Below are positions 18,312 to 27,328 of a stretch of DNA of 64,000 bases, piece by piece. Position 1 is the stretch's first letter. Each line of letters starts with the position of its first letter. The notes under the pieces are model-generated. The model saw only the letters and a program-made list of their open reading frames with translations, did not search any database and had not been told where the DNA came from. A program made the position numbers and the translations under genes. The DNA comes from Desulfobacteraceae bacterium (GTDB lineage Bacteria; Desulfobacterota; Desulfobacteria; Desulfobacterales; Desulfobacteraceae): the NCBI GenBank assembly GCA_016743945.1, contig JADGFI010000010.1:62001-126000 (forward strand). Direction: 5' to 3'.

Positions 18312-19340
18312 ATGAAAGAAACCACCAGACAACATTATGACGCGATGCTTGCCAGGATTGCTTTTACCTATGGTGTTGCCATAGTTACACGGCAATTTGC
18401 CGCCACGCCGGAACTGGAACAGCGCCTCCAGGATAAAATTGTTGAGCAAAGTAATTTTTTACCCCTGATCAATGTCATCACTGTTGGCGATATGGAAGGG
18501 CAAAATATCCTGGGCAGCGCTTCCGGGCCAGCTTCCGGCCGGACCGATACCAGCGTGGAAGGCAAGGAAAGAACACCCAAGGACCTGCTGGGCCTTGATA
18601 CCTATGGGTATAAATGTTCCCAGACCGATTCCGACGTTTACATGAAGTACGCCACCATGGATGCCTGGGCCAAGTTCAAGAATCTTGGTGAGCGGTATGC
18701 CCGCTACGTTCAGCAACGAATTGCCAATGATCGGGAAATCATCGGATGGAACGGTGTATCCATCGCGGCGGATACCGACATTGCCACCTATCCTTTGATG
18801 CAGGATGTTAACAAGGGGTGGCTGCAATACATGCGTGAGAACAAGGCTGCCAATATCCTTACCGAAGGCGGGACCGCCGGTGAAATCCGGATTGGCGCCG
18901 GCGGAGATTTTGAAAACCTGGATCATGCCGTTGTGGACCTGGCCCAGGGTATCCCCCAGTTTGTGAAACAGGGGTTGGTTGCCATGATTGGAGATGAACT
19001 GGTGGGCCAGGAAAAATCCGCCCTTTATCGGGCCATTGCCAAAAAGCCCACGGACAAGACCCTTGCCACAGCTTCCTTGACCAGTTTCGGTGGTCTGCCC
19101 TGGATGACGCCCACCAATTTTCCTGCCCGGGGTATTGTGATCACCAGCCCGGACAACCTTTCCATTTATGTTCAGGAAGGCACCTGGCGCCGGCACATCA
19201 AAGACAAACCGGAAAAAAACCGGGTTGAAGATTTCAACAGCCGGAATGAAGGCTACGTGGTCGAAACCCCTGAAAAATTCGTGGGGGTTGAATTCGGAAA
19301 TGTGAAAATTCCAAACGCAGCCGGCGACGCCTGGGAATAA
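18312..19340 (+). CDS. N: Major capsid protein (P2 gpN-like)
   Basis: The capsid subunit, 342 residues, of the P2 N family: an N-terminal helical arm (RQHYDAMLARIAFTYG), the LPLINVITVGDMEGQ block, the DWARF-like central region (MKYATMDAWAKF) and the ending LYRAIAKKPTDKT ... YVVE. It follows the scaffold gene by 37 bases with an AGGAGAGAAA ribosome site. Confidence 0.9.
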   Translation: MKETTRQHYDAMLARIAFTYGVAIVTRQFAATPELEQRLQDKIVEQSNFLPLINVITVGDMEGQNILGSASGPASGRTDTSVEGKERTPKDLLGLDTYGYKCSQTDSDVYMKYATMDAWAKFKNLGERYARYVQQRIANDREIIGWNGVSIAADTDIATYPLMQDVNKGWLQYMRENKAANILTEGGTAGEIRIGAGGDFENLDHAVVDLAQGIPQFVKQGLVAMIGDELVGQEKSALYRAIAKKPTDKTLATASLTSFGGLPWMTPTNFPARGIVITSPDNLSIYVQEGTWRRHIKDKPEKNRVEDFNSRNEGYVVETPEKFVGVEFGNVKIPNAAGDAWE

Positions 19341-19373
19341 TCAAAAACCATTTTAGTTGAAGGATTTTTTATC

Positions 19374-20051
19374 ATGGGTTTAATGACAACCTTTCAAAAA
19401 AAGAAAGCCGAGGATCCCACACACGGCAAATCCCAAAAGGGAGGATTCGTGGTTGTGGGACAAATGCCCGGATCAAAGATAGGGAAACAGCAGGCCATGG
19501 GTAAGATGGAAACAGAGCTTGAAAATGACCTGGTCGCCTTGAAGCTTATCAGGAGCGTCAAAGAAAAGGAAAGGGTAAAGGCTGAGAGCCTGGTCCCCAA
19601 GTACATGGCCCTGGTCGATTCTTTAAAGGCGGCCGGATCCAATCATTTTCTGTTGGGGCAAATCCTGGTCTGGCTCTTTGACATCAAAGACATTCCCCAG
19701 GCCATGGACCTGGCACTCTACTGCATCGAGCATGAAGTTGCCATGCCGGAACGCTTTAAACGGGATCTGCCCACCTATCTGTGTGACACCATTGTGGAAT
19801 GGGCAGAAAACGAGCATGACGCAGGAAGATCCACAGAGCCCTATTTCCGCCAGGTGTGTGACCTTGCCAAGGACTGGGATTTTCCCGACCAGGTCCGGGT
19901 AAGGATTCACCGCCTGCGTGGCTTGATTGCCATGAAAAAAGAAGATTTTAAACAGGCCGTCGTTGAATTTGAATATGCCATGGAATACGGCGGCAAAGTA
20001 AAAACATGGCTGGACAGGGCCAGAAAGAAACTGGATCCCGACCAGCAATAA
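19374..20051 (+). CDS. M: Terminase small subunit/endonuclease (P2 gpM-like)
   Basis: A 225-residue protein of the P2 M family, which binds and cuts phage DNA with gpP for packaging. The central blocks WLFDIKDIPQAMDLALYCIEH and FKRDLPTYLCDTIVEWA are typical. The C-terminal part is a TPR-like helical region. Gene order N-M-L matches P2. Confidence 0.85.
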   Translation: MGLMTTFQKKKAEDPTHGKSQKGGFVVVGQMPGSKIGKQQAMGKMETELENDLVALKLIRSVKEKERVKAESLVPKYMALVDSLKAAGSNHFLLGQILVWLFDIKDIPQAMDLALYCIEHEVAMPERFKRDLPTYLCDTIVEWAENEHDAGRSTEPYFRQVCDLAKDWDFPDQVRVRIHRLRGLIAMKKEDFKQAVVEFEYAMEYGGKVKTWLDRARKKLDPDQQ

Positions 20052-20145
20052 CCCAGCTCCACCACCCGCCGGTTGATCCCGCCGGAGGGCAATTCAATTT
20101 GAATTTGCCTTCCAGGCGGGGGCCGGCCCACACAAGGATAAGACA

Positions 20146-20619
20146 ATGAGTTTTACAGGTTTCTCAGATGATATTGATCCGGCCAAAACGGTTAAAAACG
20201 CACCGTTCTGGCCGGATTTAGATTTGTCACAATTCCAGGCGGTTTACCGACTGCCGGCTGAATACCGGGTGGAATTACTGGAGGAGCGTTTAAAACTTGC
20301 CATGGTCTGGGCCAATGGCCAGCTTTCTGCCTGGCGAATGGAAAAGGAAACGACCGGGGCCGCAACCCTTGCTGAGGTACCGGTGGATGCAAACGATATG
20401 CTGGGAACTGATCACCCCTTAGCGCTGTTATACACCAGGGCGGTCAGTTGCCATGCCAAGGCCTTGCTGCTACCCGATTATGCCACCATGATGCGCAAAT
20501 CAGACGCCCAAAACGATGCCAAGGAGTCCGAAGATACCGCTGACAAGTGGTATCAATTTGCCGCCGATGCCCTTAACGCTCTCCAGGGCAAACCCAAAAT
20601 ACATGCCGAGCTGCTTTAA
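20146..20619 (+). CDS. L: Head completion protein (P2 gpL-like)
   Basis: A 157-residue protein that closes the filled head. The block FWPDLDLSQFQAVYRLP and the ending LPDYATMM ... AADALNALQGK fit the P2 L family. Its TAA overlaps the ATG of the next gene. Confidence 0.82.
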   Translation: MSFTGFSDDIDPAKTVKNAPFWPDLDLSQFQAVYRLPAEYRVELLEERLKLAMVWANGQLSAWRMEKETTGAATLAEVPVDANDMLGTDHPLALLYTRAVSCHAKALLLPDYATMMRKSDAQNDAKESEDTADKWYQFAADALNALQGKPKIHAELL

Positions 20620-21068
20620 TGAAAAAATTATCCGATCTTGCCAAACACATTGAAGCCCTGCCCGGTATTTCCCGGGATCAAATGGAGGCCTTTGCAGATC
20701 TGGGCAAACTTTGTCCGTCTGGCAAAGATCTGGGGAATGGGTTGGAGATCGGCCGGTTTCGGTATGATGCGGTGATCTCCATAGAACGATGCCCGGCCAC
20801 CCTGGCCACCTTACTTCTTTCTGTTTTGTTGATCTGGCTGGATGTTAATGACCCGGACCGGGATTTCTTGGGACTGGGGGATCCGGACATCGATGTGACC
20901 CTGGAAGATGAGCAGACCGTTTCTGTTCAAATTTCAGTTGAGTTTGATGAATCCCTGGCCATTGTTCAGGATCCGGACGGCCCCATCACCTGGGATGGAA
21001 AAAAATGGCGGGTGGATGAGGTACCGGTGGATGTGGCCCAAACCCTGGATAAGCTGGAGGATCGCTGA
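20619..21068 (+). CDS. R: Tail completion protein (P2 gpR-like)
   Basis: A 149-residue protein at the position of P2 gene R. It has the Pfam-type pattern SIERCPATLATLLLSVLLIWLD followed by acidic strands (DIDVTLEDEQTVSVQI). It is thought to sit at the head-tail interface. Start and stop overlap both neighbours. Confidence 0.7.
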   Translation: MKKLSDLAKHIEALPGISRDQMEAFADLGKLCPSGKDLGNGLEIGRFRYDAVISIERCPATLATLLLSVLLIWLDVNDPDRDFLGLGDPDIDVTLEDEQTVSVQISVEFDESLAIVQDPDGPITWDGKKWRVDEVPVDVAQTLDKLEDR

Positions 21069-21763
21069 TGGCTTTGCCTGATATCGCCCTGGATACCGAT
21101 CAAAAATCCACCCTTCGGCTGATGGATCAAATTGATGTACTGACCATGGGTCCGGTCCAGCGGAGAAAGTTGTTAAGGCATATCGGAAAAGAAACCCGTG
21201 CCGATCTTCGCAACAATATCCGACGCCAACAAACCGTAACGGGTTCGGCCATGGCCCCCAGGGCGAGCAAAAAGAAAAAACGGATGTTCCGTAAAATGGC
21301 CAAGGGCACGGTGACCCGGATCCAAAACGATCACCAGGCCAATGTCACCTGGAAACAGGCAGGCCAGGCAAAGGTGGCCTTTCGTAACCACCATGGCATA
21401 TCCGAAGATTTTACAGCTGCCAAAGCCGCCCGGGTATACGGAGTGCCAAATTACAAAAAACCTGCCACACCAGCCCAGGCAAAGGCCCTGAACAAGGAAG
21501 GGTACCGCCGAAAGGTAGCCCGGAAGCGGGGCAAAGGCGGGGCCATCCTGAAGCGCGTACCTCAAAAGTGGATCCGAGACAATATGACCCAGGGCAAGGC
21601 AGGACTTATTTTGCGCCTGATGCGAACCAACACCCGGAAGGGAAAACAACGCTGGGAAATAAAATCGCCGGAACGTCCCATTCTTGGGGCAACCCCTGCG
21701 GATGCAAATATTTATCTGACTGCAATGGCAACCAATGCATTGCAGCGAATCAAACAAGTATAA
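21068..21763 (+). CDS. S: Tail completion/virion morphogenesis protein (P2 gpS-like)
   Basis: A 231-residue, very basic protein of the P2 S / Mu G type. Typical blocks are KLLRHIGKETRADLRNNIRR, the Lys-rich KKKKRMFRKMAKG and the FRNHHGISEDFTAA segment. It is longer than P2 gpS (about 150), with a basic insert at residues 125-180. Confidence 0.8.
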   Translation: MALPDIALDTDQKSTLRLMDQIDVLTMGPVQRRKLLRHIGKETRADLRNNIRRQQTVTGSAMAPRASKKKKRMFRKMAKGTVTRIQNDHQANVTWKQAGQAKVAFRNHHGISEDFTAAKAARVYGVPNYKKPATPAQAKALNKEGYRRKVARKRGKGGAILKRVPQKWIRDNMTQGKAGLILRLMRTNTRKGKQRWEIKSPERPILGATPADANIYLTAMATNALQRIKQV

Positions 21764-21775
21764 GGAGACCCATCC

Positions 21776-22882
21776 ATGTCACTTGGGACAGTACAAATCA
21801 ATAAACTTAACCTGATGCAAGGAGCGCTCCCGTCTATTGAGTTTCATTTCCTGTTCATCGGCATCGGAACTACCAACCCGGGGAGTGTTCTTTCAGTTGG
21901 AGTTGAAACCGATTTAGATGTGGCCCTGGGGGCCGGGGATTCAGTGTTGAAAACCCAGGTCACGGCCGCAAAGCAGAATGCCGGTCAAAACTGGTCTGCC
22001 GGGGTAATGCCCATTGCAGCAGAAACCGACTGGGCCGATGCTGTGGATTTTGCCATGGAAACGACCACCTGCGAAGCCATTGTGCTGGTGGATCCGGTTG
22101 CCGACAAAACCGATTTGGAAGCCATGCAGACAAAAACCCGGGAAATCATGGCCCAATATATGCGGCCTGTCTTTTTTATGGCTGCTGCCCGGGGACCCAA
22201 TGACACAGAAACCTGGGCCACATATATTGCCGCAATAAAACCCATCACCGACGGTATTGCAGCCGACCAGGTGTGCGTTGTCCCCTATCTGTGGGGACAT
22301 GACCTGGGCACACTTGCAGGACGTCTTTGTGACCGCTCCGTGACTGTGGCTGATACTCCCATGCGGGTGGCCACCGGACCTTTGGCAGGCATCTGGGGGA
22401 ACAAACCAGTGGACAAAGATGGAGTGGCCATCAATATGGCCCATTTGAAAGAACTGGACACCAACCGATTTTCAATTCCCCAGTGGTACCCTGATTATCC
22501 CGGGACCTATTGGGGGGACTGCAATATCCTGGATGTGCCGGGTGGCGATTACCAGGTGGTAGAAAACTTGCGGGTGGTGCAAAAGGCCATGCGCAGGATA
22601 TATCCCCTTGTCGTTGCCCGCATCGGTGACCGCCGGCTGAATTCTACACCTGTTTCCATTGCTGAAAACAAATCCTTTTTCATGCGGCCGTTAAGGGCAA
22701 TGGCCAAAAGTGTCACCATCCTGGGCTTTACATTTCCGGGCGAGATTTATCCGCCTTCAGACGATGCCATTGAAATTGTCTGGATGGATAAAAAAACTGT
22801 GAAAATTTATTTAATGGTCCGGCCCTATGATTGTCCAAAAGACATCACCGTAAACATTGCTCTGGATCTATCAACTGAATAG
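21776..22882 (+). CDS. Contractile tail sheath protein (DUF2586 type)
   Basis: The tail sheath, 368 residues. It contracts to drive the tube through the host envelope. It belongs to the DUF2586 set seen in HP1/K139-like phages rather than the P2 FI family. Recognisable parts are FLFIGIGTTN, the TMxETTTCEAIVLVDP strand, VPYLWGHDLGTLAGRLCDRSV, and the ending EIVWMDKKTVKIYLMVRP. AAGGAG ribosome site. Confidence 0.8.
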   Translation: MSLGTVQINKLNLMQGALPSIEFHFLFIGIGTTNPGSVLSVGVETDLDVALGAGDSVLKTQVTAAKQNAGQNWSAGVMPIAAETDWADAVDFAMETTTCEAIVLVDPVADKTDLEAMQTKTREIMAQYMRPVFFMAAARGPNDTETWATYIAAIKPITDGIAADQVCVVPYLWGHDLGTLAGRLCDRSVTVADTPMRVATGPLAGIWGNKPVDKDGVAINMAHLKELDTNRFSIPQWYPDYPGTYWGDCNILDVPGGDYQVVENLRVVQKAMRRIYPLVVARIGDRRLNSTPVSIAENKSFFMRPLRAMAKSVTILGFTFPGEIYPPSDDAIEIVWMDKKTVKIYLMVRPYDCPKDITVNIALDLSTE

Positions 22883-22910
22883 GCCAAAGGCATAAAGGAG
22901 GCGTGAAGAT

Positions 22911-23360
22911 ATGAAAAGAATCAGTAACAGCGGTTTTTCATTTTCCATGGGAGATTTTAAACTGCGTGCCGAAAAGGCGTCCCTGTCCATTGAGGATGGC
23001 CGAAAGGTCGTCAAAGACGGAGGCGTTCCCAACGGGTATGTGGATGCTGAGGTAGGGGCTTCCGGAGATATAGAATTGGATGCAGCCGCCATGGCCATCC
23101 TTGCTGAGGAGGCAAAGACCAAAGGATCATGGCAGGAAATAGAACCTATTGATCTGCTGTTTTATGCCAAGGGTACCCAGGAGGAAGAAAAGGTGGAGGC
23201 CTTTGGCTGTTTGCTCAACCTCTCCGACATTGTGGAATATGACCCCACCAGCGACAAAAAAGCCACCACCAAGATTTCTTACGAGGTGACCAGTCCGGAT
23301 TTTGTCCGGATCAACGGTGTGCCCTATCTGGCCAAGGATCGCACGGAAGGCATTGTGTAA
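22911..23360 (+). CDS. Tail tube protein (DUF2597 type)
   Basis: The probable tail tube subunit, 149 residues, of the DUF2597 family of HP1-like phages. The beta-rich opening (GFSFSMGDFKLRAEKASLSI) and GYVDAEVGASGDIELD fit. It lies directly after the sheath gene, as expected for the sheath-tube pair. Confidence 0.78.
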   Translation: MKRISNSGFSFSMGDFKLRAEKASLSIEDGRKVVKDGGVPNGYVDAEVGASGDIELDAAAMAILAEEAKTKGSWQEIEPIDLLFYAKGTQEEEKVEAFGCLLNLSDIVEYDPTSDKKATTKISYEVTSPDFVRINGVPYLAKDRTEGIV

Positions 23361-23567
23361 ATGGATATTCTGGATCAGGCCCAGGATTATGAAATCCGGG
23401 ACCGGGCGGCTTCCATTGCAACCGCCCGGGCTGCCGTTGCCGATGGGCCAGGCCGAAAATTTTGTCTGAAATGTGAAGAACTGATTTCACCTGCTCGGCG
23501 CCGAGCGCTTCCCGGCAGTCAGCTGTGTATTAATTGTCAAAGGACATTGGAAAATGAAAACGCTTGA
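23361..23567 (+). CDS. TraR/DksA-type zinc-finger protein
   Basis: A 68-residue protein of the phage TraR/DksA class. A helix (DYEIRDRAASIATARAAV) is followed by a C4 zinc site: CLKCEE and CINCQR, with the SPARRRALPGSQLC block between. Such proteins enter the RNA polymerase secondary channel and mimic DksA with ppGpp, redirecting host transcription. Its end overlaps the holin-like gene. Confidence 0.82.
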   Translation: MDILDQAQDYEIRDRAASIATARAAVADGPGRKFCLKCEELISPARRRALPGSQLCINCQRTLENENA

Positions 23568-23754
23568 TCAGATATTTGAATCCTTCAGACCAGTGACCCA
23601 ATTTTTTATCACATGTGCCATGGGAGCAATAGCACATGTGGATAAAGTGGCTTCTTTGGTGGCCTTGATCGTTCTCCTCTTTCAGTTCCGGGTCGTCTAT
23701 TACAACGGTAAGCTTAAAAAAATTGAATATGACAAAGAATGCAAGGAGGAATGA
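23554..23754 (+). CDS. Small membrane protein, holin-like
   Basis: A 66-residue protein with one or two hydrophobic stretches (FITCAMGAIAHV and VASLVALIVLLFQFRVVYY) and a charged Lys/Glu tail. Its place between the zinc-finger gene and the lysozyme gene suggests a lysis role (holin or pinholin). No family was recognised with certainty. Confidence 0.6.
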   Translation: MKTLDQIFESFRPVTQFFITCAMGAIAHVDKVASLVALIVLLFQFRVVYYNGKLKKIEYDKECKEE

Positions 23755-23756
23755 TC

Positions 23757-24176
23757 ATGGATTTGGAGAAATTAAAAGAACAAATGACCCTCCACGAAGG
23801 CAGGGAAAAAGATCTCTATCAATGTTCAGCTGGTAAATGGTCAATTGGTATCGGACACAATCTTGAGGATAATGGGGTTTCAGATGCCGTTATTGACTTG
23901 ATGTTTAAAGAGGATATCCAGGAAAGCATTGTTGACCTGGTGGAAACTCTTTTCCCCGGGCAGTTCGAACAGCTTCCGGAGAACGTCCAGCATGTGCTCA
24001 TTGACATGCGATTCCAGCTAGGTTTTAACCGGTTCCGAAAATTCAAGAATATGATTGCTGCAGTCCAGATTGAGGACTGGCAAAAAATGGCCCGGGAGAT
24101 GAAAGATTCAGCCTGGTACGGGCAGGTGCCAACCCGGGCAGATAATTTAATAAACATGATTGTGGAGGTGATGTAA
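23757..24176 (+). CDS. Endolysin, T4-type lysozyme (GH24)
   Basis: A 139-residue GH24 endolysin that cuts the glycan strands of peptidoglycan. The active-site stretch HEGREKDLYQC then KWSIGIGH aligns with T4 lysozyme, with Glu conserved, the Asp replaced by Cys and the Thr by Ser. The Cys form is known in this family (E-8-D/C-5-T pattern); the Ser is less usual. I chose ATG 23757: AAGGAGGA at 23743-23750 sits 6 bases ahead of it, while upstream ATGs fall on or before that site. No signal peptide, so it depends on a holin. Confidence 0.88.
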   Translation: MDLEKLKEQMTLHEGREKDLYQCSAGKWSIGIGHNLEDNGVSDAVIDLMFKEDIQESIVDLVETLFPGQFEQLPENVQHVLIDMRFQLGFNRFRKFKNMIAAVQIEDWQKMAREMKDSAWYGQVPTRADNLINMIVEVM

Positions 24177-24664
24177 TGGGTTTCGATTGGAAATCAGCAG
24201 TAAAAACATTTGCCCCCATGTTGGGTACCGCCCTGGGCGGTCCAGTCGTGGGAACGGCCACAAAATTATTATCAAATGCCCTACTCGGGAAGGATGATGT
24301 CACCGAAGATGAATTGTCCATGGCCATTCAAAATGCCTCCCCTGATGACATCCTTAAAATAAAACAGGCTGAAAATGATTTTTCATTAAAAATGAAAGAA
24401 CTCGGCATCAAAGAAAAGGATCTTGTTTTTGGGGACAAAAGGAATGCCAGATCAATGCAGGCTAAAACCAAAGCAAAAACGCCGGCGATATTGGCCTACC
24501 TGGTGACCTTAATGGTGGCCTGCATGATTTTTGCCTTGCTAAAATATCAGATCCCGCCTGCCAACAAGGATATTATTAATATTGTTTTTGGTTCTGTGAT
24601 GACTGTTTGGCTTGGGGCCATGCAGTTTTTCCATGGAGCCACAATCAAAGAAGATGACAGATAA
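24176..24664 (+). CDS. Holin-like protein (3TM type)
   Basis: A 162-residue membrane protein. A small helix lies near the N terminus (MLGTALGGPVVGTATKLL), followed by an amphipathic Lys/Glu segment and the DARxxQ-like block DKRNARSMQ. Two strong membrane segments follow at about residues 105-125 (PAILAYLVTLMVACMIFALL) and 135-152. This is the layout of the GTA_holin_3TM family. Together with the 66-residue protein it may form the holin/antiholin pair. Confidence 0.75.
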   Translation: MGFDWKSAVKTFAPMLGTALGGPVVGTATKLLSNALLGKDDVTEDELSMAIQNASPDDILKIKQAENDFSLKMKELGIKEKDLVFGDKRNARSMQAKTKAKTPAILAYLVTLMVACMIFALLKYQIPPANKDIINIVFGSVMTVWLGAMQFFHGATIKEDDR

Positions 24665-24698
24665 AATAATTAAATTTTTTTAACAGGAGAATACAATT

Positions 24699-24959
24699 AT
24701 GGCTGACAAACTTACGTTGAACATCAATGGCGACCCTATTCATTTTAATGTTACCGAAGACACCCATGAACGTCTCATTGATGAGATGAAAGCGGATAGC
24801 AAGGTGGCCCCCATGAACAACTTTCTTGTCCGGACGGTTGATCCAGAATCCAAAGAAGCCCTGGCGCCGTTCCTCAAGAATCCAGGTTTGGTCATGGAAA
24901 TAGGCACAAAGGTCCTGGAGGCATTTACCCCAAAAATAAAGGTTACGGTGGGGGAGTAG
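24699..24959 (+). CDS. Tail assembly chaperone, short form (E-like)
   Basis: An 86-residue protein at the position of P2 gene E, just before the tape measure. It has the small strand-rich start ADKLTLNINGDPIHFNV and an acidic helical body. Tail chaperones of this class coat the tape measure during assembly and are normally made in two forms by a -1 frameshift. A suitable slippery site lies near its end (24929-24935). Confidence 0.75.
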   Translation: MADKLTLNINGDPIHFNVTEDTHERLIDEMKADSKVAPMNNFLVRTVDPESKEALAPFLKNPGLVMEIGTKVLEAFTPKIKVTVGE

Positions 24960-25144
24960 AAAGGGTCAATGCGGGAATTGAGAAAAACGCTTTGTCCCAG
25001 ATGTCGGTATTTTCCCGCAAATGGTTCCCGGAACGGGAAGTGACTACCCGATCCATGGGAGAGGCCCTTTTCCTGGAAAAAGACTATTGGAATAAGCAAC
25101 GTATTGCAGTCGCAAACGGCGTTGCAATGGCATTTAAAGGGTAA
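24929..25144 (+). CDS. Predicted -1 frameshift extension of the tail chaperone (E-prime)
   Basis: C CCA AAA at 24929-24935 is in the X XXY YYZ phase with the E frame. A -1 shift there enters a frame that is open without a stop to TAA at 25142-25144, 4 bases before the tape measure start. The extension reads NALSQMSVFSRKWFPERE and later ALFLEKDYWNKQRIAVANG, which looks like real protein, and it has no ATG start of its own in a useful place. The fusion would be about 148 residues; P2 E+E-prime is 142. Confidence 0.65.
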   Translation, partial: PKNKGYGGGVERVNAGIEKNALSQMSVFSRKWFPEREVTTRSMGEALFLEKDYWNKQRIAVANGVAMAFKG

Positions 25145-25147
25145 TTA

Positions 25148-27004
25148 ATGAAAACACAACTTGAAAAATTGATGTTCTCCATTGATCTGATGGACCGGGT
25201 CAGCGGCCCGGCCGGAAAGATCCAAAAGACCCTTGGGGGTGTGGCCAATGCTGCCCAGGACAGCTTTGCCAAAATAACAGGCGGTGCAACCGGGATGGCG
25301 GCTGCCGGGGTGGCGCTCTATGCCATGGCTGCCCCTGCCCAGGAATTCAACATGGCTATTGGTGAGGTTCGCAGTCTGGATGTGGCCCAGGATTCACTGG
25401 ATATGCTCTCAAACAAAGCCATTCAGTTTTCAATAAAATATGGAGAATCTGCAAAGGATTTTGTTTCATCCTCCTATGATATCCAGTCAGCCATTGCCGG
25501 ATTAGCCGGCAATGAACTGGCATCCTTTACCAATGCCTCCGGGATCCTGGCCAAGGGCACCAAATCGGATGCGGCTACCATCACCAATTATATGGGCACC
25601 ATGTACGGTATTTTCAAGAATACTGCCGATGACATGGGCAAAGCCCAATGGGTAGAGCAATTAACAGGACAAACGGCAACTGCCGTGCAGATGTTCAAGA
25701 CCACAGGTACCGAGATGGCCGGGGCCTTTTCATCTTTGGGTGCAGATGCGACCTCTGCCGGGATTGCCCAGGCCGAACAAATAGCGGTTTTGGGTAAACT
25801 CCAGGCCACCATGTCCGGGAGTGAAGCCGGGACAAAATACAGGGCATTTCTCGGGGGTATTGGGGAGGCCCAGGATAAACTGGGCTTAAAATTTACTGAT
25901 TCCAACGGCAAAATGCTGGGCATGACCGATATCCTGACCAAACTCCAGGGCAAATTCGGGGACACCTTTGACGTTGCGGAATCCGATGCCCTGAAAAAGG
26001 CCTTTGGTTCTGATGAAGCCGTGGGCATGATCAAATTATTGATGGCTGATACCGATGGCCTGGCCGATTCCATAGGAAAACTCGGCAATGTAACAGGTAT
26101 GGAAAAAGCCATGTCCATGGCCGATTCCATGGTGGATCCCTTTCAACGATGGAGTCAGGGGGTGCATGCGGTTCGTATTGGTTTGGGCCAAGCTCTCCTT
26201 CCTGTTCTTCTCCCTGCGGTGGAATCCATGGCCGAGGGTGCCGGCGCCATTTACAACTGGACACAAGAATATCCGAATCTGACCCGGTGGATCGGGTATG
26301 CCGTTGTCGGCATTTCAGGTCTTACCGGTGTGGTGGCAGCCTTTGCGGTGATGGGCGGCATGGCCCGCTTGAGTACCTTGGGTTATGGCAATGCCACGAA
26401 GTTTGCCACCCTAATGACCAAAATTTTTTCTAAAGAATCCATCATCGCAAAATGGGCCATGACCGGGTGGAGTATTGCCATGAAGGTGGCCTCCGGTGGA
26501 ATGGCGGTATTAAAATGGGCACTGGTTGGGGCCAGAACAGGATTCCTATGGCTCAATGCCGCCATGTATGCCAACCCTGTTGGATTCGTTATCGCTGGTA
26601 TCGTTGCATTGACGGCCGGCATTGCGGCTGCAATCTATTATTGGGATGATCTTAAAGCTGCCTTTCTGGATAGTTCATGGGGCCAGGCCATCATGGGATG
26701 GATTGATAAAATTTTAGGCGGTTTCAAATCCCTGACCGGCTGCTGGGACTGGATCAAGGACAAAATGTCCTGGATCCCGGGAATGGATGATGATCCGGCC
26801 GGGAACGTCCCCAGGACCTCCCCTTCTCTTGAGGCTTCCAGGCGTTCGGCTATTCTTCCTGGAGGGGCTGGCAAAACCATTGCCAATGCCGTGACCAATA
26901 ACAGCCGATCCAATGCCAATACTGTGAATGTGGGTCAGGTGGTAACCAGCCGGCCTGTAAATTCCCAGGAAATAAATAATATGGCTCTCATGGCGGGGGC
27001 ATAA
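25148..27004 (+). CDS. T: Tail tape measure protein (P2 gpT-like)
   Basis: The tape measure, 618 residues. It sets tail length and is ejected with the DNA. The N-terminal region has the TP901 core type pattern (FNMAIGEVRSLDVAQ, GTKSDAATITNYMGT, LGADATSAGIAQAEQIAVL). Several hydrophobic segments lie at about residues 385-410 and 470-500. At 618 residues it is shorter than P2 gpT (815), which predicts a shorter tail. Confidence 0.88.
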   Translation: MKTQLEKLMFSIDLMDRVSGPAGKIQKTLGGVANAAQDSFAKITGGATGMAAAGVALYAMAAPAQEFNMAIGEVRSLDVAQDSLDMLSNKAIQFSIKYGESAKDFVSSSYDIQSAIAGLAGNELASFTNASGILAKGTKSDAATITNYMGTMYGIFKNTADDMGKAQWVEQLTGQTATAVQMFKTTGTEMAGAFSSLGADATSAGIAQAEQIAVLGKLQATMSGSEAGTKYRAFLGGIGEAQDKLGLKFTDSNGKMLGMTDILTKLQGKFGDTFDVAESDALKKAFGSDEAVGMIKLLMADTDGLADSIGKLGNVTGMEKAMSMADSMVDPFQRWSQGVHAVRIGLGQALLPVLLPAVESMAEGAGAIYNWTQEYPNLTRWIGYAVVGISGLTGVVAAFAVMGGMARLSTLGYGNATKFATLMTKIFSKESIIAKWAMTGWSIAMKVASGGMAVLKWALVGARTGFLWLNAAMYANPVGFVIAGIVALTAGIAAAIYYWDDLKAAFLDSSWGQAIMGWIDKILGGFKSLTGCWDWIKDKMSWIPGMDDDPAGNVPRTSPSLEASRRSAILPGGAGKTIANAVTNNSRSNANTVNVGQVVTSRPVNSQEINNMALMAGA

Positions 27005-27007
27005 ACA

Positions 27008-27328
27008 GTGGAATACGTTGATTTACTGGTAACCGATGATGATCTGACACCGGATGTCGCCGGGAATCCCGTCCTGATTTCGGACCGTGATGTCATTGCC
27101 CAGGACCTGGTGCATATGATTCGGGAGTCAGGCTTTTTGCCGCCCCTGGTGGGAAATAGAAACAAGGACCTGGTGGAACGGACCAAGGTTGAAATGACCC
27201 TGGCCGTGGACAATGATTACCGGATTATCCCGGGTTCCGCCTATATCGAAGAACCCGAACCCGGACGATTTTATTTAGTTGCAGATACAATTCAATTTGG
27301 CCCTGTCGGCTTTTTTCTGGAGGTATGA
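27008..27328 (+). CDS. Baseplate-associated protein (DUF2590 type)
   Basis: A 106-residue protein. It has the opening LLVTDDDLTPDVAGNPVLISD and the helix VIAQDLVHMIRESGF, matching a small baseplate family (DUF2590) found between tape measure and baseplate J in HP1-like phages, where P2 has gpW (gp25-like). Its stop overlaps the start of gene J by 4 bases. Confidence 0.7.
   Translation: MEYVDLLVTDDDLTPDVAGNPVLISDRDVIAQDLVHMIRESGFLPPLVGNRNKDLVERTKVEMTLAVDNDYRIIPGSAYIEEPEPGRFYLVADTIQFGPVGFFLEV

Noticed and set aside
18459..19196. 245-codon antisense frame over the capsid gene
   Set aside because: Shadow of the major capsid gene caused by GC-rich third positions.
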